This document shows positions 58,701 through 64,000 of a stretch of 64,000 nucleotides of DNA, piece by piece. Location of the stretch: the NCBI GenBank assembly GCA_905221615.1, contig CAJNDT010001000.1, positions 38,734 to 102,733 on the forward strand, given 5' to 3'. The position numbers and the translations under genes are program-made. The stretch's first letter is position 1. Every line of letters starts with the position of its first letter. Origin of the DNA: Symbiodinium sp. CCMP2592 (lineage: Eukaryota; Sar; Dinophyceae; Suessiales; Symbiodiniaceae). The notes under the pieces were generated by a model. The model was given only the letters and a program-made list of their open reading frames with translations, did not search any database and was not told where the DNA came from.

Positions 58701-59660
58701 CATGAAGTCTGAGATGGTCATGTGTGACCTTGGCCTCTCTTCTTCGGGATCTGGTTCTTCAGCTCTTGGTAGAGTTCGTCGTGAACCGTGTCCTCCCACT
58801 GCCGAGAGGTAAAGTTTGGTCATGGTCATCACATTTGCATCCTGTGGGATGGTAACGGCGGCAACTGTTGTTTCAGCCCTGCCATCTTGGTCATAAACCA
58901 TAGTGACCACGAACCTGGACTTAGTGTTAAGGAGAACACCAAGCGCGATCTCTTGTGGTGAATATTGTGCGAGCTCTGCATCGGCCAACTTGGACATGTC
59001 CAGAAGATAATTGTGTTGGCCAGCAAAGAGATCTTGGCGCTGATTCTGAAGGTGTCTTGTTGAGTGTGCCAACCACCTTCCGACCTTGTTGGTCTTGGAA
59101 AGAATGTGGAAGCACATCTCTGGTGAGAGACCTGTTACCTCTACCAGTCTTGGCACTGAGGAGGAATAGTCATATTCTCCAGATGCATCAAGACTCACAC
59201 ATTGTTTTACCTCCTGTGGGAGGCCAGTCTGAAGGTGATGTGCAAGCATCGTACAAAACTGGCGTGGATCACGAGCGTGATTGCCCACGTTGTTATCCCA
59301 GTATAAAAGGGGACTGTTGTCCCATGGTCCTTGGAGGACTCCTTCGTAGAGCCTGACTCCATGTTTGGAGATTGGAGTGAGCCTTGCTCGACTCGCATGG
59401 CCACATCGTAAGATCAGGTCAGCAAGATCTCTTGGACGCGGATTGAACACCTGTTGGTGACCCATGTAAATGTACGGAGGCTCGTTATTTTTCTCACGTT
59501 TGTGAAATCGGTGTCCACCGTGTTCGGTGTGTCGACGTGATGCGTCCCGACGAGACTCGGGGTAAGAGCTATCCATGTGTGGATGTCGCTCATGGTACGC
59601 CTGTACTGCCCTTGGTAGGGCGTGTCCATCCCGGCTACGGAAGTTTGATCGTGTGCTCAT
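52737..59660 (-). CDS. 2307-aa multidomain ORF downstream of copia pol: ART/Tpt1-like, zinc cluster, EEP nuclease-like, hydrophobic segment
   Basis: One uninterrupted frame from MSTRSNFRSRD. In order: a basic N-terminus; about 350-480 a segment with MHATDLQALSSILRHGLVPS, then VQFSTL and LLLVFDANNVV, recalling the HGT and strand motifs of Tpt1/ADP-ribosyltransferase folds; about 490-760 disordered Ser/Glu/Lys; about 880-918 a Cys cluster (CDLCK, CYSCG, CADC, CEC) like a B-box; about 1066-1510 an endonuclease/exonuclease/phosphatase-like fold with LVVFNWGNM, LVLEAGALA, VHFNSF, PDVIAGDLNN and a final DWHSP in place of SDH; a basic Arg/Ser stretch; about 1734-1756 hydrophobic FSVFSITWNVFLLLMGLHW; about 1815-1845 a second HxnCxnC segment (YHLSDSCYQL, VLCKNC); and an acidic C-terminus. 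It lies 224 bp downstream of the copia RNase H stop, same strand. Domain calls are by eye; catalytic competence is uncertain. Confidence 0.8.
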   Translation of the reverse strand: MSTRSNFRSRDGHALPRAVQAYHERHPHMDSSYPESRRDASRRHTEHGGHRFHKREKNNEPPYIYMGHQQVFNPRPRDLADLILRCGHASRARLTPISKHGVRLYEGVLQGPWDNSPLLYWDNNVGNHARDPRQFCTMLAHHLQTGLPQEVKQCVSLDASGEYDYSSSVPRLVEVTGLSPEMCFHILSKTNKVGRWLAHSTRHLQNQRQDLFAGQHNYLLDMSKLADAELAQYSPQEIALGVLLNTKSRFVVTMVYDQDGRAETTVAAVTIPQDANVMTMTKLYLSAVGGHGSRRTLPRAEEPDPEEERPRSHMTISDFMATGSNPVQSHAQRLSTNAPRPVGMEDFVRQNNPCYIMHATDLQALSSILRHGLVPSNLLSQVVTSPGLQALVNENSRSNRDTVQFSTLNLANPNPTLLRANKALLLVFDANNVVNEVTNMWQSQAGMFATPDVVHARTLSAVFAPSETLWVSSQYDELKSIGPWWADHCSEQMPSATYESKKWCSNYGKEIESTLRKMSRRNLPPEPPKARSSHKKSFSLPNTETDTAPHLEQTASAGEVPPNTETTAKEIHPRSKLARQAEADKDPDSLMGQLWNSDGTRSATEVLKITTGHKPPEPVQDTSANVVPPKEESSGTETEPEEPDPNQDCDEESDAESASSEKSEKSEKSSKSSSSSELRVDVNPSHKTNSAPAASEEKKESPTKEITEKLEKVKLDQPKPETEYVQSSDEEPRKPKSPKKEKEKFLVLFDPETETYYRVNRSKLNLEYEEPADEEDLVREHERISARIRENTKHRISKSPSNPAMQQEMQERIWVSRWNRKIRSPLMIKDSEAPDEEEWDRPRESASSSSAPPNKERFVGVRRTAMSLNQRIRMLPRPDNPLCDLCKQPTGYFCYSCGTIVCADCRLTPQGKQRMCECVLPIDCLETSKVRAGMTSDERQFLYEAILTHEDVDLAVQKINMYCEHARSLFEKDHPGVDPYSLDDIRNNPPNTYDSSTEAPTLEEYKSINKSHINIKDSRTSHPASFLSLTGYEDKLVLDAHYEIVRNRMAGVNEKREYIEGSNPDSVSLNLVVFNWGNMDRAPVPAGNPKKKLKPEKGFDYHPLIDMCFNNSAHITLVLEAGALASEYSIATMRKHEYRGMLIHSPPKEPEAPSMYIGVKGDPTTDIALVHHFYRHRTMKPKNGGPKKRLWACHGAVCRLTFGYHSTIPEAKEWVHPYSGQRMTRDEFLQIIGYDPLKGKNPDKDGPTDGSYLSPEACLTLSTLDPSPILCEWNGHVEGDEPPEEDFETYAEIFSQEASNDLDEMWCTKGPYKVITIAIVHFNSFMTHKEEQRRELVNAFLNEILPFKPDVIAGDLNNIASRLTLKGGDVHPRNSLFSLYLEKKLAAFNRIAGRHSQVRHLCLNNSDQHRLARADRLPADPAKKVADLDCINSYILDWSKTPHTASPSPREVTPAAERTYWERISDMWQDTNNNRDIDIRLFVSVKQYYSTFSNLDLWLSPTDKDWHSPLGFTIQPILTKGKHNRSDAQVQKIADKRKAYKQRNAEYWGYNDSFVYSSGNSWYDKSQPSGSHHRYGRFWEWPQPERPSEPEGPPPRRNQESSSSSQQDLPRSRSRPQRTNIVDKLNMSLEELDGLEEEPSPTKSDIEEHERETSNLMSAQRDEEEQEDESSSRRRRRKASRPPSAPSGKALRTAATAAGLSGWFGHRNRGGANAESTKTDETSLPDSLTSEQDFSVFSITWNVFLLLMGLHWMWKQITRPPIRCMERQQPKSKAAANQRVPFLEPEDEPQTREPLGPNRVNSGETTDLRPIWHTSRSEVYHLSDSCYQLKQARDVCKKVLCKNCLHAVQVAEIRRNDPFQRGDTRPRGTERDIERFQTYDDASNTPHMTQLFQDALHAQMAEEAMQITYTSIPKGSSAKARGTSALSSAASSSAPKAMPPGPNKANISPPPKSPPPKSKGTVPSAPPRPKGPTRRGGQNRRIQRKAAREAHNSGLCTYADAALDEANQGQAINVTCRNIVARHVSSIDATVEAAGQFTQRVLQHVETYDEEEPWSTEFLPIVEVLFRNLSGDETTVIHDNQTVTMPLAKYTDLLRIAQALRGSIQRDKEERKEHLDTIQDTLSRVEILLTALKDSRTVFNQLVHSSLEIERRNNNLKNVLETLFDDQSSEEDQSESDNEEVLTPSAPQYWNSLYAHALSPSGDESERSWASSDGQLERRRAERAKAKQPQPAKAKATPVSSQAAPKAEPKATTSNHGYDTADAAFTRAENRLLGIFSSSEEDHSDPDEPHPNVYARAYDPNLDPNLR

Positions 59661-59884
59661 TACGGCACGATGACCAAACAGGTTCAGGAATGCTTGGTTA
59701 GCTCAAAAAGCTGATTGCTGTGAAGCTCGAGGCTGAAAGCGGCTGCGGATGATACAGAACATATAGTTCTCATGAACATGTTTGATCTTGATGAAAACGC
59801 AGCTTGCAGACACAAATTTTCTTTTAGACGAAAAACAGTCTAAATAGAAAATCCAGCACATGGTTGTGCTACCAGCAAACAAGA
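59661..59884. other. Spacer between pol and the large ORF
   Basis: 224 bp with no convincing gene. It may carry the splice acceptor or internal promoter needed to express the downstream ORF; none was identified with confidence. Confidence 0.4.
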
Positions 59885-61408
59885 CTACCACCATGTTCCT
59901 TGGCAGTAAAATAATCGGTAAATCTCTGTTGAGACATCAATTCCAAGGAAAGCTACCGCTGTAGCGGCATTCCTAAGGTTGTCTATAATCCACCGAACAG
60001 TGAAAGCTTTATGTTGAAGGAGTTCACGGAAGGGTGGATGAATGTCTGTTTCTGGTAAGTTTCCTGTTTCCAGAGCCTTGATAAGCTCATCAGGTTGTGC
60101 CGAATGCTTTGTTAATGCATCAGCTAGGCAGTACTTCGAGCTTACATGAGCTAGATCATCTAGAGATCCAGAGTTGGATTCCTTACGAAGCATCTGTATA
60201 AGATGGTGAGTTTCCTTTTGCTCTGGAAGGTGTGTCGTGCCTGCTGTTGTCACAAGATTGTTCGCATCTGTTCTGATATGTATAGGTACGGTCTCTGATG
60301 AGAGATCTGCCCAAAGTCCTTTGAGGAACAGGCAGGTACCAAAGCAACGCATCAGTGCGTTAAGCTCTGCCACTGTTGTGGACATTGTGGTTGTCGTAAT
60401 CTTGTGAGACTCATAGTCCACCAGGCTACCTCTCGAGGATGTTTCCTTGATAGAGGATTCAGAGAAATCATTCTTCTTGGAAGAAGCAGCTGCTGCTGAT
60501 TGTTTCATTCCTTTTAGCTTCGGATTTCGATCTTCAGCAAGGAAAATAACATGGGCTCTCTGAGATGATTTGTCATCATTGTTCCTGTAGGAAGCATCAG
60601 GGTAACCGAGGATTCTGAGATTTCCTTTCAGCGGCCAAAAACGCAATTCTACTTCGGTAGACTTCAAAATCCTAACAAGTTTGTTCAGTTCTCGAATATC
60701 ACCGATAGTAGGCTTGGCAGCCTTGCTCGCACACCTACTGAAGCGATAACAGATGTGGGCTTGAGTCCGGCTTTGTAGCCAGTTGATCTGTCCTAAAACA
60801 CTTCTATAAGCAGTGTGCTGCTGTGGTGTGCACTGTTGCTCATTGTTGAGCTTCTTGTCAAAAACAATTTCTTCTAGAGCTTCGACAGCTAGGTTCTGAT
60901 TTACTGAGATATGTGCTGGCACTGATGCTGTAGCATCCTTCCAGACTAATCTCTGTCCTACAAACATAATATCATTCGTATCTTCAGAACCTACTGCAAA
61001 TTCCTTTTTGATCGATTCAATCACGGCCTTACGAAAGGTGTCATCACCGGCCATGCACAGGTCATCTACATGCAAACAGACTACTCCATGTACCTGTCTA
61101 CCCTTGGCATTGTTGCCTGCTATGGGATCTAGGAGATAGTCAATCGCTGATTCCATGGTCTTTGGCTGAGACTTCTTGAGCTCAGCATCTGCTGTTGCAG
61201 ACTTCTTACCATACAAAACATATGTACAGCGATCCGCACGGGTTGGCACCAGGCCATAAGACAGGAGTGCCTTATCAACGATGTTCCACCATCTTCGAGG
61301 TGCATCGTTAAGTCCATAAGCGGGTTTCTTCATCCTCGCTGCAATGTAGGAAGGATAACCTGCTTCAGGAGGAATCTGACAGATTATGTCTCTCGACTCA
61401 TCATAGGC
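59885..61408 (-). CDS. Ty1/copia Pol, second part: reverse transcriptase core and RNase H
   Basis: This frame carries copia RT sequence: KKPAYGLNDAPRRWW, the active site CLHVDDLCMAG (HVDD, residues 88-91 counting from the ATG at 61333) and the downstream GQINWLQSRTQ region. RNase H follows with its four acidic positions visible: YPDASY (Asp 246), STTVAELNAL (Glu 323), RTDANN (Asp 356) and CLADALTK (Asp 405). The sequence is of the dinoflagellate copia type. It is out of frame with the upstream ORF: the frame changes at about 61408-61413, just after FLQG. The upstream 25 codons are open in this frame, so the break is a single small indel or a frameshift signal, not a large deletion. Confidence 0.9.
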   Translation of the reverse strand, partial: AYDESRDIICQIPPEAGYPSYIAARMKKPAYGLNDAPRRWWNIVDKALLSYGLVPTRADRCTYVLYGKKSATADAELKKSQPKTMESAIDYLLDPIAGNNAKGRQVHGVVCLHVDDLCMAGDDTFRKAVIESIKKEFAVGSEDTNDIMFVGQRLVWKDATASVPAHISVNQNLAVEALEEIVFDKKLNNEQQCTPQQHTAYRSVLGQINWLQSRTQAHICYRFSRCASKAAKPTIGDIRELNKLVRILKSTEVELRFWPLKGNLRILGYPDASYRNNDDKSSQRAHVIFLAEDRNPKLKGMKQSAAAASSKKNDFSESSIKETSSRGSLVDYESHKITTTTMSTTVAELNALMRCFGTCLFLKGLWADLSSETVPIHIRTDANNLVTTAGTTHLPEQKETHHLIQMLRKESNSGSLDDLAHVSSKYCLADALTKHSAQPDELIKALETGNLPETDIHPPFRELLQHKAFTVRWIIDNLRNAATAVAFLGIDVSTEIYRLFYCQGTWW

Positions 61409-64000
61409 TACCCTGCAGGAAAGCAGTCTTTAGGTCGATGTGTGTCAGATTCCACAGCTTGTTAGCTGCTAGTTGAATCGCTAAGCGGAAACCTGGGCGA
61501 CTCGCAGCAGGACTATCAGTTTGCTGAATGTCCTTCTGTCGATCCTGGAAACCTCTCAGGACCAATCGGGCCTTGCACTTAAGGAAGTTTCCGTCCTTGT
61601 CTCTTTTTAGAGTCAGGACCCATCGACCAGTGACATAATTTCGGATGTTTCCGAGTTTCCGTGTATCAACGAGCTCAAAGACATCATTGTCTAGCCAGCT
61701 CTGATATTCTGCTGCTTTCGCTTCATCAAACTGTTTCTTCATCTCACGCTTTTCCTTGGCGGTTGCCTCTTTCCGCTGTGCCTTCTGGGTTAAATTCGCT
61801 GAGTTCCTGGGGGAACTTAGAGATAAGGCCTTGTCCTCTTCCGTGAGAAGATCGTACTCTTCACGAATGTCAGATCGGAACCTTTTGGTGGGTTTATACC
61901 GTGTTCGGTCTGACCTCACTCTTGATGTTACCTCTCTGATGTCTACGGGTCCGCAATGCATGTACCGAGGCATGGAGAAAGAACCTGTGTTACTGCACAG
62001 TTTCTGTTCTTCTGTGAGAAGGACCCAGTCCTTCTCATCTACGACCAAGTCACCTTCCTCATCAGAGTAATACCTTGTGTTGTCTGACTCGGCATCGCTC
62101 TCCGGTTCTGGTGAACCAGAAGTGTGAGGAGGAGCGGACGGTTGTCCGGGGTCGTCTGGGACCAGTTCTTCTTCAGTGTCTTCTTCATCTTGTTGTAATG
62201 GAAGAATGGGTCCCTGTGGTTGTGCCTTCGGTTTAGGTTTAGGTGTCGGCACCTGTGAAGGTGATTTCTGTTTGTGCGGCGAAACTTTCCTTTCCGATGA
62301 AGACCTTGGCGACACATCACACCCCAGACGCCGAGGAGACGGAACGCGAGGAGGCGGATGCACGCGAGGCTTAGCCCGAGCAGGAGCCACGGGCTCATCG
62401 GAGGAAACGGCCGGTAGTCGCGGTGGAGGTGTGGGAGGAGGAGGACGCGACGGCGGCGTGCCGGGAGGCATCGGCTGATCTGGTTCCGGCATAGAAACAT
62501 CGTCAGATGTGATCCGTGAGCGATTAGTGCTCATTGGTTCTGACGGGTCTGACGGCGAAACCTCTTCGTCCGAAATGATTACATCCGGCGGTGTTCGCAC
62601 GGACGGTGAAGTCTTGCCGCCTGTCATCTGGAATAGCACCCCCGAGAAGGTTGATGGGTGTACCTTGTTCCAGGAAACCTGGTGCGGCAAGCAACACGTT
62701 ATAGTCGAATTGGGCTTCTTCTTGTTCCAAAAGACAAGAACGCCATCAGTTACACTGGTGAGTGCTTTGACTGTTCCAAATGTACCTCTGTATAGAGTAC
62801 ACTGTTCGAAACCAGACCCTGGTAAGAGTCTTGATCTAAGGCGAGTAATGTCGGACACCAAGGCATCAAGGGACGGTGATGGTTTGGAATGATGCAATGG
62901 TAATTCAGTTTTACTCGATAAAGAATTTACTCTAGCAACAAGTGATCTGATTTTCGGATCTTGCAGGAGTTTCGAATCCTTGAGAGGATTTGTCGTCAAA
63001 AGTGAATACTCCTGAGCAAGAAGTTCCGAAAGTCCCTGGAGGCATTCATCTCCAGAGTATTCTAGTATGTCTGTGACTAAAGACAGATGAGATGCATACG
63101 CATCTCGTTTCAGGAATCTTGCAAAACACGAGGCAAAGGTCTCACAGAATTCATAAGGATACACTTGTGCGAGTTTCGTTTTAAGACCGTAGCCTTGAAT
63201 ACCCTTTTCGTCTCCTGGTGGAGATGTTGGAGATTTCGTTTTGGCAGAATGCCTCTGGAGAGGAATTAGAACTTGCGGTGGCAAGTTGTGCATAAAAATC
63301 GAGGATTTCGATTCATAGTATCCTGTTGGATCTTTCATGCCATAGGCCTGTAGGTTACAGACCTCATAGCTGATCTTATGATTGGAAAACAGGCGTTTTG
63401 CTTCTGGTGAAGACCAGAGCCTGCTGTAGTATGGGTTCTCAAGAACAAAGTAACGTCCGAGCTTCATTTGGTGGTCTGCGACCGATTCACAGAATTTTAA
63501 AACAGAAAGTCTCTTGGCGGAGCCTTTCTTCCACTGTGAGTACCAGCTAGACCACTGAGAGTGATCGGGTGACATAACAATAATAGTAGGTTCTTGTTCC
63601 TTGATGATCCTAAGAAGATTGGCGCGACCTTGCGGTTGCTCAAGATCTAGACCACTACGCAAGTCGACTGGCTGACCTACTCGCAGACCTGACAGGGCAG
63701 CCTTGTGACTCATACGGGGAGATCCACCGTAGAGTTCTAGGAAGTCAATCTTCCCAGTGTTGGTGACCTGCCAGTGACACTCTTGATGTGGAACCGTTAG
63801 GTCTGTCGACTGCAGGGAAGCATCGAAGGTGACCATGCAACTTGCGTGGTCAGAACCTTCTGACGTTAGAGTTTCCTCATCAGGCGCGAGAGGAATCTCC
63901 ACATCAGATGTTATGTCATAGTTTTTCCTCAGTTTTGAGATATTGACACGGACGATGCGTGTTCCAAGATCCACACCTACCATGGATCCTCCGAGTTCGG
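61401..64000 (-). CDS. Ty1/copia Pol, first part (truncated by window end): post-integrase region, methyltransferase-like domain, start of RT
   Basis: The frame is open to the window edge at 64000, so integrase, protease and Gag lie outside. Counting from the Met at 63983, VNISKLRKNYD is the tail following integrase. Residues 78-260 hold a Rossmann-like segment (DFLELYGGSPRMSHKAAL; VDLRSGLDL; TIIVMSPDHSQWSSW; GRYFVLENP) in the order of C5-methyltransferase motifs I, IV and VI. DNA methyltransferases carried by dinoflagellate retrotransposons have been described. Here the motif IV Pro-Cys is absent (SPDHS). A Pro/Ser/Asp-rich linker with RPPPPTPPPRLP and EEDTEEELVPDD follows. The RT fingers (RWVLTLKRDKDG, KARLVLRGFQDR) end at DLKTAFLQG, where the frame stops shortly after. 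Confidence 0.88.
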   Translation of the reverse strand, partial: ELGGSMVGVDLGTRIVRVNISKLRKNYDITSDVEIPLAPDEETLTSEGSDHASCMVTFDASLQSTDLTVPHQECHWQVTNTGKIDFLELYGGSPRMSHKAALSGLRVGQPVDLRSGLDLEQPQGRANLLRIIKEQEPTIIVMSPDHSQWSSWYSQWKKGSAKRLSVLKFCESVADHQMKLGRYFVLENPYYSRLWSSPEAKRLFSNHKISYEVCNLQAYGMKDPTGYYESKSSIFMHNLPPQVLIPLQRHSAKTKSPTSPPGDEKGIQGYGLKTKLAQVYPYEFCETFASCFARFLKRDAYASHLSLVTDILEYSGDECLQGLSELLAQEYSLLTTNPLKDSKLLQDPKIRSLVARVNSLSSKTELPLHHSKPSPSLDALVSDITRLRSRLLPGSGFEQCTLYRGTFGTVKALTSVTDGVLVFWNKKKPNSTITCCLPHQVSWNKVHPSTFSGVLFQMTGGKTSPSVRTPPDVIISDEEVSPSDPSEPMSTNRSRITSDDVSMPEPDQPMPPGTPPSRPPPPTPPPRLPAVSSDEPVAPARAKPRVHPPPRVPSPRRLGCDVSPRSSSERKVSPHKQKSPSQVPTPKPKPKAQPQGPILPLQQDEEDTEEELVPDDPGQPSAPPHTSGSPEPESDAESDNTRYYSDEEGDLVVDEKDWVLLTEEQKLCSNTGSFSMPRYMHCGPVDIREVTSRVRSDRTRYKPTKRFRSDIREEYDLLTEEDKALSLSSPRNSANLTQKAQRKEATAKEKREMKKQFDEAKAAEYQSWLDNDVFELVDTRKLGNIRNYVTGRWVLTLKRDKDGNFLKCKARLVLRGFQDRQKDIQQTDSPAASRPGFRLAIQLAANKLWNLTHIDLKTAFLQGSL

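Overview
The window looks like dinoflagellate nuclear DNA, most plausibly from the Suessiales/Symbiodiniaceae side of the group. The evidence is degenerate TTTAGGG heptamers, genes split into many short exons whose introns start with GT, GC or GA and end in AG, a Ty1/copia polyprotein of dinoflagellate type, a Sel1-repeat protein, and dense small palindromic elements inside introns. There are no bacterial operons. No rRNA, tRNA or CRISPR array was recognised. All functions are read from the sequence by eye; no database search was possible.

Layout. 1-9073: tandem repeats, then AT-rich DNA with a few candidate exons. 9074-9173: exactly 100 N. 9174-17482: a near-identical second copy of about 745-9073. 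The left part's suffix equals the right part's prefix, so this is probably an unmerged contig or haplotype overlap rather than biology. 17781-27098 (minus): a six-exon gene model of about 1337 residues whose phases all agree; it is dinoflagellate-type with a weak transposase-like core. 27480-29480: two long G-rich GGT/GGTGGGT arrays around a TAA microsatellite and two MITEs. 30940-31480: TA/TG microsatellites. 32306-41705 (minus): a many-exon gene ending in about 15 Sel1-like repeats, with a probable signal-peptide first exon far upstream. 43500-51700 (minus): scattered short exons including two EF-hand loops. Introns and spacers from about 35.4 to 51.3 kb are built from degenerate CCCTAAA/TTTAGGG repeats and at least a dozen families of roughly 100-bp palindromic elements, some nested in one another.

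52737-64000 (minus): the downstream part of a Ty1/copia-like retroelement running off the window edge. It has a methyltransferase-like domain, a reverse transcriptase interrupted by one frameshift, and RNase H. It is followed after 224 bp by an uninterrupted 2307-codon ORF that combines an ADP-ribosyltransferase/Tpt1-like region, a zinc-binding cluster, an endonuclease/exonuclease/phosphatase-like fold and a hydrophobic segment. This co-oriented ORF in an env-like position is the best candidate for something undescribed. The second is the intron architecture of the Sel1 gene, where intron edges carry duplicated exon sequence and introns consist of palindromic elements.
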